DNA of 51,162 bases from Desulfosudis oleivorans (GCA_020723325.1 DYJD01000039.1:1-51162); one strand, 5' to 3'; positions 33,794 through 44,900 are shown, counted from the first letter of the stretch. Notes: generated by a model not told the origin, from the letters alone. Program-made: numbers and translations.

Positions 33794-34633
33794 ATGAAAG
33801 AAACGAATCTCCAGAGTGTTGCCGGCCCGGCCCGGATCCTTCCGGATCTATTGATCACCTTGATGCTTTGGCTTTATTTTACAGCCGGCTTCCTGCTGTT
33901 TTTTGCCGTTTTCTACCTGGCCGCCCTGTTGTTTTCAAAGCAGCGGGAAACCGCTTTTCAGAAACTGAATCAACTTTTTTTCAAAGGCTTGTTCCGCCTG
34001 ATGCGGATGCTGATGCCCTGGCGTACACTGCTGGTCCAGACCAAGGTTAAAACCGTGCGTTCGGCCGTGATTGTCTGCAATCATTTATCCTATCTGGACC
34101 CCTTGTTGCTGATGGCCCTCTTCCCCAGGCATAAGACCATTGTGAAAAGCAGCCTGTTCAGCATACCGATTTTCGGACAAATGCTGGTCTGCTCCGGATA
34201 CATGCCCTCGGATGCCGGGGGAAAACACACCGACATCCTCGTGCGCCAGATGGATAGTATGAACGCATTTTTAGCAGCGGGCGGCAATTTGTTCATATTT
34301 CCCGAAGGCACGCGCAGCCGTAGCGGCCGACTGGGGAATTTCAACAAAGGTGCCTTCAAGATCGCCAAAAAACAGCGCGCACCTATTGCGGTATTTTACA
34401 TAGACAATACCGATACCCTCTTTCAGCCGGGTCGCTTCCTGTTTAATACCTGCGGCAGGACCACCATCACAGTTGAACTGCTGGATTTGATTCTGCCGGA
34501 CTCGGAACATACATCCGCTTCTGTATCCCAGATGATGGACACGGCGCGGAATCTGATTGAAACCCGAAGACAATCCCGGGCAACGGAACAGGCCTTGGGC
34601 GGTCTTGCCAGGGAGGGGTACCAGAGCTTGTGA
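33794..34633 (+). CDS. PlsC-like 1-acylglycerol-3-phosphate acyltransferase
   Basis: The 279-residue protein has an N-terminal membrane region (about 15-45), the catalytic motif CNHLSYLDPL (NHx4D), a KSSLFSIPIFG block and FPEGTRSRSGRL, the glycerol-phosphate binding motif. The start is one nucleotide after the ketosynthase stop. It likely acylates a lysophospholipid-type acceptor using ACP thioesters. The last 35 residues are poorly conserved. Confidence 0.9.
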   Translation: MKETNLQSVAGPARILPDLLITLMLWLYFTAGFLLFFAVFYLAALLFSKQRETAFQKLNQLFFKGLFRLMRMLMPWRTLLVQTKVKTVRSAVIVCNHLSYLDPLLLMALFPRHKTIVKSSLFSIPIFGQMLVCSGYMPSDAGGKHTDILVRQMDSMNAFLAAGGNLFIFPEGTRSRSGRLGNFNKGAFKIAKKQRAPIAVFYIDNTDTLFQPGRFLFNTCGRTTITVELLDLILPDSEHTSASVSQMMDTARNLIETRRQSRATEQALGGLAREGYQSL

Positions 34634-34646
34634 AAAAAGGGGGAGC

Positions 34647-36131
34647 ATGAAAGTCATCCTGATGTCCATGCCGGATGTGGCGCCCATGATCATCCATGAT
34701 ACCGCCATCCATATGCCCAGTCACGGCATTGCCAGTGTGGGGGGAAATATCGACCCCCAGCATGAAGTCTATATTGTTGACCTGATCCGCAAACGACGCG
34801 GGATAAGACGCTACCTGACCCGCATTTTGCAAGAAATCCAGCCGGACCTGGTGGGCTTGTCGGCCATGGCCTGGCAGTACGATACCTGTATCCGCCTGAT
34901 CAAACTGGTGAAGTACCTGCTGCCCGACACCAGGATCGTGATCGGCGGCTATCACGCCACCTTGATGAGCGCGGAAATTGCCGCTGCCGACGAAGCCCGC
35001 TGGATCGACTTCATGATCCGGGGGGAAGGCGAGGAAGCCTGCCGACGTTTGGTCAATGCCCTGGACGGAAAGGATTCATTCAGCGACATCCCTTCCCTGT
35101 CCTACAAGGTGGACGGTGCCTTTGTACATAATCCCAGAGGGGAAAACCTGGATCTGGCCGGTCTTAAGCTGCCCATCCGTGACAAACGGCGTCTGACCTG
35201 GGGCTATCACATCATGTATTCCAAGATCGAACTCATGGAAACCTCCCGGGGTTGCACCCGCAACTGCAACTACTGCAGCATGAAGCATATGTACGGAAGA
35301 TCCTTTCGGACCTTTCCCATGGAGCGCGTGCTTGCGGATCTGGACGACATTTACCACAAGCGCAATACCCGTTGGATATTTATTGTGGATGACAATCTGG
35401 TGCTGGATCCCCAACGGGTCATCACCCTGTGCCGGGCCATCATCGCCCGGAAATATCGGGGCCTTAACATAGTGGTCCAGGCCGATTGCCTGACCATGGC
35501 CCGGGAAGAGGAGATGGTTCGCATGATGGGGCTGGCCGGCTTCAAATCCGTTTTTCTGGGAATTGAAAATGCTTCCAAAAAAAACCTGGAAACCGCCCAG
35601 AAGGGGAATATAATCGCTGCTTCCAAAAAAGCCGTTGAGAATTGTCACAAACACGGCATCATGGTGATCGGCGGCCTGATTTTCGGCTTTCCGGACGACA
35701 ACGAGGCCAGCATTGTTGAAAATTTTGAATTCCTGAAAAGTATTGAAACAGATGCCGCCTACTGCCAACTGCTTACCCCTTATCCCAAAACCGGCATGCG
35801 TCAGAAGCTTTTGGATGAAGGCCTGATCGTCAATACCAATGACTACAAGCGCTATAACGGCTTGTGGGCCAATGTCAAAACCCGCCATTTAGAAGCCGCC
35901 CAATTGCAATACCTTTTCTGGTATCATCGCCAGAATGTTCTAGGCTGGTGGGACCCGTCCCAACGGACCCGGGACCAGGGCAAGCTTTGGACTTCCATTT
36001 GGATCTATATTTTCAGGCCGCTCCTGAAAAAATACTACCAACGCTTGATCCGCAAAACCGGCTGGGAAGGTTTATACCGAAAAGACATGGAAGCCCTGGC
36101 GGAATTGAATCGCTTCCGGGATCTGGACTGA
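34647..36131 (+). CDS. B12-binding-type radical SAM protein
   Basis: The 494-residue protein has an N-terminal cobalamin-binding-like fold (residues 1-160, with IVIGGYHATLMS) and a radical SAM domain with the cluster motif GCTRNCNYC (CxxxCxxC). Strands such as WIFIVDDNLVLDP and FKSVFLGIENAS follow, as in HpnJ/BchE-like enzymes. These often methylate or rearrange unactivated carbons in lipids or pigments. The cobalamin His of the DxHxxG motif is not clearly present, so cobalamin use is uncertain. The ATG at 34647 follows AAGGGGGAG. It closes the acyl-chain operon. Confidence 0.88.
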   Translation: MKVILMSMPDVAPMIIHDTAIHMPSHGIASVGGNIDPQHEVYIVDLIRKRRGIRRYLTRILQEIQPDLVGLSAMAWQYDTCIRLIKLVKYLLPDTRIVIGGYHATLMSAEIAAADEARWIDFMIRGEGEEACRRLVNALDGKDSFSDIPSLSYKVDGAFVHNPRGENLDLAGLKLPIRDKRRLTWGYHIMYSKIELMETSRGCTRNCNYCSMKHMYGRSFRTFPMERVLADLDDIYHKRNTRWIFIVDDNLVLDPQRVITLCRAIIARKYRGLNIVVQADCLTMAREEEMVRMMGLAGFKSVFLGIENASKKNLETAQKGNIIAASKKAVENCHKHGIMVIGGLIFGFPDDNEASIVENFEFLKSIETDAAYCQLLTPYPKTGMRQKLLDEGLIVNTNDYKRYNGLWANVKTRHLEAAQLQYLFWYHRQNVLGWWDPSQRTRDQGKLWTSIWIYIFRPLLKKYYQRLIRKTGWEGLYRKDMEALAELNRFRDLD

Positions 36132-36148
36132 CCTCTGAGGAGAAATCA

Positions 36149-36242
36149 GGCATTGATCGTTGTTTCGACCGGTCAGAAAAATCCGAAATTCGAATATCGA
36201 TATTCGAATTTAATTTTTTTGGCCGAAACAATGGTCAAAACC
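36149..36242. repeat. Inverted-repeat element, second member of a MITE-like family
   Basis: Arms GGCATTGATCGTTGTTTCGA (36149-36168) and CCGAAACAATGGTCAAAACC (36223-36242) are imperfect inverse copies. The right arm matches that of the element at 47261-47340 at 16 of 20 positions, the left arm at 14 of 20. No clean target duplication is seen here. It fills most of the gap between the radical SAM gene and the giant kinase. Confidence 0.5.
36186..36220 (+). terminator. Long palindrome followed by T-run
   Basis: A perfect 26 bp palindrome (36186-36211, centred on ATCGAT) is followed by a run of eight T (36213-36220), shortly after the radical SAM stop at 36131. The stem is 13 bp but AT-rich. It may end the acyl-chain operon transcript. 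It lies inside the repeat element above, so it could instead be part of that element. Confidence 0.4.
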
Positions 36243-36251
36243 AAAAGAGTG

Positions 36252-39200
36252 TTACGTGATGCCGTTGCTGTGCCCGTAAAAAAGCGGGATCCGAATCAGG
36301 AATAAAACCCCGGCTCCGGGTGTGCTCGTGCATTCCATCTTGCCGCTCAAGGATTGGGAAACCAAATTGTATACGATGTGCATGCCCAGGCCGGTGCCGC
36401 CCCGGGCGCGTTTGGTTGTAAAAAAAGGGTCGTACATTTTTTGCAGGATGGCCATGTCCATGCCTTTGCCGTTGTCCTTATAAACGATCACCAGCCAGGT
36501 TTCTTCCTGCCAAATTTCGATCTCGATCTCGCCGTTTTGCATATCTTCAAAACCGTGCATGATGGAATTCATGATCAGATTGGTAAAAATCTTGTAGAGA
36601 AAAACCGGATCACTGTACATCTTGATATTACCTGGGCAATTGACTTTGATATGATGAGCTTGCTTCTGGTATTTGGGCTGGAGGCCGGATATCAGCTCGT
36701 CAATATAGTCCTTGACGATGATCCAGCGGCATTGCTCGCTGGCCTGTTCTGCGGCGACTTGTTTAAAGCTGGAGACCAGTTCCGCCGTTCTTTTTAAATT
36801 ATTGTAAATCAACCGGGAAGAATCCACCGCGACCTTGAAGTAATTGTCGAGGGTCGACGGCTGGAGATGACCCTTCTCAAACAATTTCTTGCTGGCTTCA
36901 GTTTTTTCTTCCAAAAGGGAAGAAGCCATCAAGCCGATACCGATGGGTGTATTGATTTCATGGGCCACGCCGGCTACCATGCCGCCCAGGGCCGCCATTT
37001 TTTCCGTTTGCACCAACTGGTCCTGGGTGCTTCTGAGTGTTTCCAGTGAGGTCTGCAGCTCAGCCGTGCGTGCGGCCACGCGTTGTTCAAGCTCGATATT
37101 CAATTTGCGAATCTCTTCTTCGGCTTTTTTTCGGGCCGTGATGTTGCGCGTGACCCCCAAAATGCTGACGGCCAGCCCCTTCTCATCCCGCAAAAAGCGC
37201 ATCCGGGATTCAGTCCAGATAATGGAGCCGTCTTTGTGATAATTTTCGATCTCAATGGTTCGCGTTCTATTGGGATCGGCTGTGCCAAGCTTCTCCAAGG
37301 CGATTTCTTGTCCCAGTGCCTGAAGCGCCTTTTGCAGGGATTCCGGCGGCAGAATGTCTTCCAGAGACTGGGACATGGCCTCTTCCGGAGCATAGCCCCG
37401 CAGTTGCAGGACCGAGGGACTATGGTACATGAATTTCATTTGTTTGAAATCAAAGACCCAGATGTTGTCGGAGACGTTTTCCGCCAACAGGCGGTATTTT
37501 TTTTCCGATTCCTTCAGGGCCTGGCCGGCGTTGGCCAGATTCTCATACAGCATGGCATTTTCAATGGAGATGGCCGCCTGGGAGGATAAGAGCTGAAGAA
37601 TCTCAATGCGGGCAAGGGTGAATACCCCGGGTGCGGCCGTATTTTCCAAATATAAAATGCCGATGAGACTCCACTGCCGAATGACCGGCAAGCATAAAAT
37701 GGAGCGCGGCTTGTAGCGCAGCACATACGGATCATTGATATAATCACCCTGATTTTGGGCATCATCCAAAACCACATATTTCCGGGTGCGTTTCACATAG
37801 TTCACCACCGGCAGGAGCAGGTCCGAGCGTTGCTCCACCGGAATCGGATGTACTACCTTGAACACATGCTCCGGGCTGTCCGTATTTTCAATTCGTTCGG
37901 CAGCCAGATGCAAGCGATCGTCTTTTACGGCGATATACAAAACCTTGTCGGCGCCGGAATTTTCCGCGATGATTTTGGTGAGGCGTTTTAAAAGATCGTC
38001 CAATCTGATTTCAGTGGAAATGGCTTGCAGTGAATGAACAACCGTGGAATGATCCACGCCACCTTGAAAGAATCCATCACTTTCAACTTGATGAAATTCG
38101 GCCTGCGCGCTGAATGTTTTGTTGATTTCAGCGGCCTTGCCGGCTGCGCCCCAACGCGCATATATGGTGCGCGCTTCACGAATGTAGACGCCGGCCAGCT
38201 TGCCCTTTTTTCTGGAGGCGTAATAGAGCGCGGCCCTTTCATTGGCAAGGGCTTCCTCCAGGTAGAATCCGTTCTGGTGGGCTTGGCTTATGGCCCGATC
38301 ATAGGCTTCCACTGCTTCTGCGTCTTTACCCATGGCTTTCATCAGCTCGGCGGTTACAAGCTCGTACTGATGTTGAAAGTTCGAGGACGCATGTTTGGCC
38401 CAGCGCTTTAATCTTCTTCGACTTTGATGGACTTTTTGCAAAAGGCCTTTTCTTTCCCCAGGTAAGGCTTTTTCGTAAATGGCCAGCCGATTCAAGGCAT
38501 CATAAAAATGGAACCAGGCCACAATAATGGATCCGACCACAGCCTCAAGCTTATCTTCCGCCTTTTGTGCAAATTCCAGGGCCGCATCATGGCACCCGAA
38601 CAGGTAAGCCAGCATGAGCTTGTAATAATATAGGGTAAAGACAATCGTCCGGTCACCGGCAGCCCGGTGCACTGCAAGCATTTCCTCTTCATGATAACTT
38701 GCCCCGATCAATCGCCATGGTATTTCCTTGGGCTCCCGCAAATTCAGCAAGGCTTGATGATGCAGTTTGGTCATGTGTGTCTGGGGCTCTTGCTTAAGAG
38801 ATTTAATAACCTGGATATAGCCCGCGATTTCCGGGTCCAATTGGGTCAGGTTCTGGCAGGTGTAAAAACTATGGAAACAATAAATTTGCAAGGCAAAGGC
38901 GGCAAATTCAAAATCACCTGTTTCCACACCGGCTTCATAGGCAGCAAGCAAGGGCTTCAGCGTATGACCGACAGGTTCTTTCCAGAGGCGTATGAAAGTG
39001 TTGAATACAAATAAGGCCCTGGCCATATGCTCTTTTGAATTCATGTTTTCCAGGAGCAGCAGGGCCATTTTTCCAAAGCGATAACCATTTTCGATTTCGC
39101 CGATGCTGCAGAGAATCAGACCATAACCGGCAAAATTATAGGGAGACATGGGAGTCAAACCGAATTTAATTCCCAGGCGCACCATTTGAAATACGAGGAG

Positions 39201-41921
39201 GGGTAGTAAATTCGGTGCAGCCCAGTAAACGGCCGGAGAAACCGTGGACATGATCTGAATTTGGGCAATGGTGCTTGGGGATTTCATCCGTGGTAAACTC
39301 ATCAGGCTTTCCGGATGTCGACCGAAAAGACTGAATTTGGTTTTCAGGAGGCTGCCCACCAGGTGAAATATCTTCGGTTTTTCCGGAAAATCCAGGCCCA
39401 ATTGTTTCAGGATTTCAATGCCGTTGGCCACGGCCGGCAGTAGCTTGTTTTGGGCCCGCAGGGTTTTGATCCGGACATCGTATACCGCCACCTTGTCCAG
39501 GGTCGAACTTGCATTTCTGATAACCGCCTGGGCCAAGCGCTCCATTTCATCAAAAGCAACGGCAAGATAGGCCGCCTCCACTGCTTCTGTATAGACCGAG
39601 AGGGTGAGCCGGTAGTTGCGCTGCCAGCCAGTGTCGCCGATGAGCTCAATGGCGGTGCGGAAATAGTCAAAAGCCGGTGCATAGGCCGTGGCGGATTTGG
39701 CCGCCTGTCCGGCAAGCAGATTCAAATGGGCCAATTCATCTTTTTCCGCAGCCTGTTCCAACAATTCCCGGGCCAGGTTAAATTGATTGACAATGAAAAA
39801 TATATTGGCCCTTTGGCTTTTTAGATTTGTCTTGGCCAATTCAAATCGGCCGATGCGCAGATGCAGGTCTTTTTTCACCGTTTCCGGAATCAGAAAATAG
39901 ATGGCTTCCTGAATCTGATCATGGGTAAACTCAAAATATAACTCTGATGAAACCACCAACCCCGCTTGGATGGCTTCACTTAAATCAGCATATGCGGCAT
40001 CCATGCCGATGCCAAGAAAAGTGGATACGGTTTCCAAGTTGAAACGACTTCCGAAGCAAGCGCAGGTTTTGAGCAGGGCCTGGGTTCCTTGGGAAAGCCG
40101 CGAAATTTTGCCGGTCATCAGCTTGGCCACATTATCCGTTTCCCTGATTCGTTCGATTTCGTCCGCATTCCACAGCCAGCCCTGTAAGGGATCCAGGCGC
40201 ATCAAACCGATTTTGTAGATTGTTTCCATGAATTGGTTGATGAAAAATGGATTGCCTGCGGTTTTTTTATGGACCAATTCCGATAGCTTCAAGGATTTTT
40301 CCGGCTCACAATGCAGACTTCCGCAAAGAATTTGATTCACGTGGTTGACATTCAGCGGGTCAAGACAAAATTCACGAACCTCCACACCGGCCTTTGCCAA
40401 CTCTTTTTGAAATTCCGGCAACGAATGCTTCAGGCAGATCTCGTTGTGTCTAAAGGCGCAAATCACCAGCAAAAAGCGAATTTCCGGATCACACAGAATT
40501 GTTTTAAGTAAACCAAGACTGGCAGCGTCGGCCCATTGCAGATCATCCAGAAAAATCAGCAAGGGATGATCCGGCCGTGCAAATACTTTTATAAAATTCT
40601 TCATCACCAGGTAAAAGCGATTCAGGGATTCTTCCGGTCCCAAGGCCGGTACTTGCGATTGTTGACCGATAATCAACGCCGCTTCCGGCAATAGGTCGGT
40701 GATGATCCGGCCATTGGGACCAAGGGCCGCCAGCATCGCGCCCTTCCAATAGTTGATTTTTTCCCGATCTTGGGAAAGAATCTGACCCATCAGTTTTTGA
40801 AGTGCTTCAAATATGGCATGATAAGGGGCGTCCTGGGAAAATTGTTCATATTTTCCGGAAATGAAAGCGCCATTGCCGACAGCCAGGGATTTATGCAGGT
40901 CTTTGATCAGAACGGACTTACCGATGCCGGCCTGTCCTGAAATCAAAACCGAGATGCGTTCACCATTTCGAATCCGGTCCAGAATTGTATGCAGGGCTGC
41001 CAGTTCCTTTTCCCTGCCGAAAAGACGGTCCGGAAACCGAAAAACCAGGGACCGATCTTTTTGGGCTAGTGGAAAGGATTCGATCTTGCCGGTTGTTTGA
41101 AGACGAGCCAGGCATTCCTGAAAATCCGCCATCAGACCGAAGCCGCTTTGATATCTTTCCTCCATGGCCTTGGAGAGCAGCTTCATGACCATCTCGGAAA
41201 TGACCGTGGGGATCCCTTTATTCCTTTCATTGGGTGGAATCGGCTTCTTGGCAATATGGGCATAAATCATTTCCAAGGGATCATCGGATTGAAAAGGAGG
41301 ACTGCCGGTCAGCATTTCATAAAATACGGCCCCGGCCGAATACAAATCAGAGCGGTGATCCACGCCCTGTCGCAGCCGTCCGGTGGTTTCCGGCGATATG
41401 TACGGAAGCTGGTCTTTTAATACGTCCTGGCTGTATAATCCATCCCCTTGGAAATTGAAGCGATTCAATATGCTGAAATTCACCAGGGTGACTTTGCGGT
41501 TGGTCAAATCCACAAAGATATTGCGGCAATTGATGGCCTTGTGAATCAAGCCTTCTTTATGCAATTTACCAAGGGTCTCGGAAAGGGTCAGAGCGATTTG
41601 CAGGAAATCAGCGATTTTAAATTCCCTAGTGTTTAAAAGTCTTTTAATGCTGCTGCCGGCCAGATCGGCCTGGACAACCATCAAGCGGCCGGGACTGATA
41701 CTGACTTCCTGGATGGGGGCCATGCCTTGCAGCGATAAGGCTTTTAGCTTTTCATATTCTTGTTTGGCTTTGGCAATGTGAGAGGCCGTGAATGGCTCTG
41801 TTTCAAGAACGGTTACCAACTGGGTTTCACCGGTCATACGGTGTCGGGCACGATAGAATAAGCGCTGGGGAGTTTTTTCAAAAAATTCAATCGGGCTATA
41901 TTCAACTGGCGCTTGTATCAT
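36252..41921 (-). CDS. Giant pseudokinase-ATPase-GAF-PAS-histidine kinase
   Basis: The 1889-residue protein has a protein kinase fold (about 5-275), an AAA/STAND-type ATPase (Walker A GQAGIGKS near 334; Walker B LLIFLDDLQWAD), a long helical TPR-like region (about 600-1150), GAF (about 1290-1450), PAS (about 1470-1590), a coiled coil and a histidine kinase (His1654 in GVAHEINTPIG; GTGLGMHIVYNLV). The kinase lacks its catalytic residues: HRDLKxxN reads HKAINCRN (Asp to Ala), DFG reads NFS, and the beta-3 Lys is missing (LVTVLE). The ATG at 41921 follows GGGGGT; an upstream ATG at 42098 lies inside the upstream paralogue. ATPase and histidine kinase motifs look intact. Confidence 0.9.
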   Translation of the reverse strand: MIQAPVEYSPIEFFEKTPQRLFYRARHRMTGETQLVTVLETEPFTASHIAKAKQEYEKLKALSLQGMAPIQEVSISPGRLMVVQADLAGSSIKRLLNTREFKIADFLQIALTLSETLGKLHKEGLIHKAINCRNIFVDLTNRKVTLVNFSILNRFNFQGDGLYSQDVLKDQLPYISPETTGRLRQGVDHRSDLYSAGAVFYEMLTGSPPFQSDDPLEMIYAHIAKKPIPPNERNKGIPTVISEMVMKLLSKAMEERYQSGFGLMADFQECLARLQTTGKIESFPLAQKDRSLVFRFPDRLFGREKELAALHTILDRIRNGERISVLISGQAGIGKSVLIKDLHKSLAVGNGAFISGKYEQFSQDAPYHAIFEALQKLMGQILSQDREKINYWKGAMLAALGPNGRIITDLLPEAALIIGQQSQVPALGPEESLNRFYLVMKNFIKVFARPDHPLLIFLDDLQWADAASLGLLKTILCDPEIRFLLVICAFRHNEICLKHSLPEFQKELAKAGVEVREFCLDPLNVNHVNQILCGSLHCEPEKSLKLSELVHKKTAGNPFFINQFMETIYKIGLMRLDPLQGWLWNADEIERIRETDNVAKLMTGKISRLSQGTQALLKTCACFGSRFNLETVSTFLGIGMDAAYADLSEAIQAGLVVSSELYFEFTHDQIQEAIYFLIPETVKKDLHLRIGRFELAKTNLKSQRANIFFIVNQFNLARELLEQAAEKDELAHLNLLAGQAAKSATAYAPAFDYFRTAIELIGDTGWQRNYRLTLSVYTEAVEAAYLAVAFDEMERLAQAVIRNASSTLDKVAVYDVRIKTLRAQNKLLPAVANGIEILKQLGLDFPEKPKIFHLVGSLLKTKFSLFGRHPESLMSLPRMKSPSTIAQIQIMSTVSPAVYWAAPNLLPLLVFQMVRLGIKFGLTPMSPYNFAGYGLILCSIGEIENGYRFGKMALLLLENMNSKEHMARALFVFNTFIRLWKEPVGHTLKPLLAAYEAGVETGDFEFAAFALQIYCFHSFYTCQNLTQLDPEIAGYIQVIKSLKQEPQTHMTKLHHQALLNLREPKEIPWRLIGASYHEEEMLAVHRAAGDRTIVFTLYYYKLMLAYLFGCHDAALEFAQKAEDKLEAVVGSIIVAWFHFYDALNRLAIYEKALPGERKGLLQKVHQSRRRLKRWAKHASSNFQHQYELVTAELMKAMGKDAEAVEAYDRAISQAHQNGFYLEEALANERAALYYASRKKGKLAGVYIREARTIYARWGAAGKAAEINKTFSAQAEFHQVESDGFFQGGVDHSTVVHSLQAISTEIRLDDLLKRLTKIIAENSGADKVLYIAVKDDRLHLAAERIENTDSPEHVFKVVHPIPVEQRSDLLLPVVNYVKRTRKYVVLDDAQNQGDYINDPYVLRYKPRSILCLPVIRQWSLIGILYLENTAAPGVFTLARIEILQLLSSQAAISIENAMLYENLANAGQALKESEKKYRLLAENVSDNIWVFDFKQMKFMYHSPSVLQLRGYAPEEAMSQSLEDILPPESLQKALQALGQEIALEKLGTADPNRTRTIEIENYHKDGSIIWTESRMRFLRDEKGLAVSILGVTRNITARKKAEEEIRKLNIELEQRVAARTAELQTSLETLRSTQDQLVQTEKMAALGGMVAGVAHEINTPIGIGLMASSLLEEKTEASKKLFEKGHLQPSTLDNYFKVAVDSSRLIYNNLKRTAELVSSFKQVAAEQASEQCRWIIVKDYIDELISGLQPKYQKQAHHIKVNCPGNIKMYSDPVFLYKIFTNLIMNSIMHGFEDMQNGEIEIEIWQEETWLVIVYKDNGKGMDMAILQKMYDPFFTTKRARGGTGLGMHIVYNLVSQSLSGKMECTSTPGAGVLFLIRIPLFYGHSNGIT

Positions 41922-41952
41922 AACTACCCCCAGAGTTGTAGATGACCCTCCA

Positions 41953-44900
41953 TCAGCAATTGGCCGGCCGATCCTCGGTGATGGGAATACGGATGATGAA
42001 TTCAGTCCCCTGGTTGAGAACACTGTTGACCTGAATATAGCCTTTAAGGGACTGGGTGACAAGGTTGAACAGAATGTGCATACCCAATCCGGTTCCACCC
42101 TGATTTCTTTTGGTAGTAAAAAACGGGTCGAAAATTTTACTCAGGGTGACCTCATCCATTCCGCAGCCGTTGTCGCTGTATTTCAATACCAGGATGGCTT
42201 CCTCTTCCCACACATCAAAACGCATTTCACCGGCCTTGATATTCTCAAAACCATGTATCAGTGAATTCATTACCAAATTGGTGATGATTTGGGAAAGCGC
42301 GCCGGGATAACTGTTGATTTCCAGCTCCTCAGGACAATTAATTATAATGGAATGGGAGGTTTTTTTCAATTTGGGCCGCAGGCTTTTTAGAATATCACCG
42401 ATATAGGCTTTTAAGCGAAAGGTTCTTCGCTCTTCATGGGTTTGATCCACGGCCACATTCTTGAAGCTGTTGATCAGCTCCCCGGCCCGGTTCAAATTGG
42501 TATGGATGATGGCTGAAGCTTCCATGGCATAATTGGCGTATTTCTGCATATCCTTTTCCAACAAATTGCCGGCTGCGAACTTTCTGACATAATTCTCGGT
42601 CTTGTCTTTTAGAAAGGTTGCCGCGGTTACGCCGATTCCCAGGGGTGTATTGATCTCGTGGGCAATTCCGGCAACCAGGCCTCCCAGGGCCGCCATTTTT
42701 TCCGATTGCACCAATTGACGCTGGGTACGCTTAAGCACTTCCAGCGACTCCTGCAGTTCGGCTGTTCGTTTGGCAACGCGCTGCTCCAGCTCCGCATTCA
42801 ATTGCTGCACTTTTCCCTCAGCTTCCAAAATATTTTTATACAATAGGGCGTTTTCCAATGAAATGGCGGCCTGGGAAGAAAGCAGTTGCAGAATCCCCAC
42901 CCGATCATCCGTGAACACGGCGCTGGCCTCATTATTTTCAAGATATAGAATGCCGGTCAAATTCCCCTGGCGAATCACCGGCAGACACAAAATTGATTTG
43001 GGTTGGTTGGACTGCACATAAGGATCGGAGGAATACAATGGATGTTGACCGGCATCGTCCACCACCAGAGCAGTGGATGTCCGCTTCACATAGTTCACCG
43101 CCGGAAGCAGAACCGCCCTGGTTTGCTCCAAGGGCCTTTGCTGAATAACAGCACCGTCCTCCTCATCCGGATCTCCTCCGGTGGAAACCTCGCGTTCAGC
43201 CTCGATCATTAGCTGATCAGCCTTGATGGAAATAAATACCACCCGTCCTGCTCCGGCGATTTCAACCATGATTTTGAGCAATTGCTTCAACATGTTTTCC
43301 AAAATAATTTCCGTTGAAATCGCCTGGAGGGCCTTGACCACCGTGAGATAGTCCATATGGCTGGGCAATGATGCCTGGGGCGGGGTCAAGGAGCGCATGA
43401 AGATATCCGGATAGGATTTTTCCAGATGCAAGGCTTTGGCCGTGGCCCCCCATTGGAAGTATTTATCCCGGGCCGTGGTCATATAGATGTCGGCCAGGGA
43501 TTGTAAGCCGTGGGACCGATGAAATTTCGCAGCCAGTTCATAGGCCAGGGCTTCCTCTTGTAGAAATTCATGCAGATGGGCGCCCTCAATGGCTTGCCGA
43601 TAGTTTTCAATCGCCGACTTGCTTTTGCCGCGGATGCGATCTATTTCCGCATTAATTAGATCATGCTTATGCTTGAAATTCATGGGTGCATGGCGGGCCC
43701 AGCGTCTCAGCCGATTGCGGTTCTTCAATACGCGTTTTAAAAGGGACCGGCGTTGCTGGGGGGCGGCGGTTTCCCAAAAAGCAAGTCGGATGAGGGCGTC
43801 ATAAAAATAAAAATTGGCATATAGAAAAAGCCCCTTGATGGCACCAAGGACCTGCCAGGCCCTTTCCGCATTGGCCAACGCCTGGGAATAATCACCGAAC
43901 AAGTAATTTAAAAAAAGTTTGGCAAAGTATAAGGAACAAAGGGCCGTACGATCAGAAGCATCCTCATGCAGTGCGAGCATCTGCTTCTCACAATAAATCG
44001 CACCCGAGAGCCGGCCCGGTTCTTCTTCCGTCCGCACCAGATTCATGATCATCTGCAGGCAAATTTGGGCCAGTTGGAGTTGCGATTCCTGCTTCATGGC
44101 TTTGAGGGTTTCCACATGCCCCTCAATATCATGGGTCAAACCCGTCAGATCCTCGCGCACCTGAAAAGCCAGCCAGCAATACAGCATTAGGGCATGGGCC
44201 GCGAATTCCAGATCGCCGATTTCAAGACCGGCCTGATAGGTCGAAAGCAGAGATGGGAGTCCGTTTTCCGCATGATCCTTCCAGTGGCCGATAAAACCGC
44301 AGACTACCAGATTGGTTTTGGCAAAATGCTCCTTGGCTTTTGTGCGCTCTAGAATCGCCAGGGCCAAACGCCCGAAGCGATAGCCGGTTTCGATCCGGCC
44401 GATGGAGCACAGGATCAGACCATAAGCCGCATATTGATAGGATGATCCGAGAGCGTTTCCATATCTTACCAACAGGTTGACCATCTTAAACACAAGCAGG
44501 GGCAACAGGGCCGGTCTGCTGTAGTAGGCGGCGGATGAGATGCTCCCCAATATTCTCAAAACCGCCAAGGCCTGGGGATCTTTCATCCTGGGCAGGTTCA
44601 CCAATTGTTCAATCGGTCTTCCCCGTAAAACCAATTGGGAATGCAAGAGACCCAGCAGGGCATGGCCAAAGGCCGGCTTTTCCGGAAATCGAACCCCCAT
44701 CCGCTGGAGGACATCCAGGCCTGTGTCAATGGCTTCGTTCAGGCGGTTACGGGCCATGGCGGTCCGGATTTTAACCTCATAGATCTTGATCGCATCCAGC
44801 AAGGAGCGGGCCTGTTTGATCACTTCAGCCGAGAGGCGCTCCAGCTTTTCATAGGAAGCCGAAAGATAGGCGGCTTCGGCAGCCTCCTCAAACAACTCCA

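Noticed and set aside
41922-42098. N-terminal extension of the 1889-residue giant kinase
   Set aside because: It would overlap the upstream paralogue's coding end by 146 nt and encode non-family sequence; the ATG at 41921 has a ribosome binding site and matches the paralogue start.
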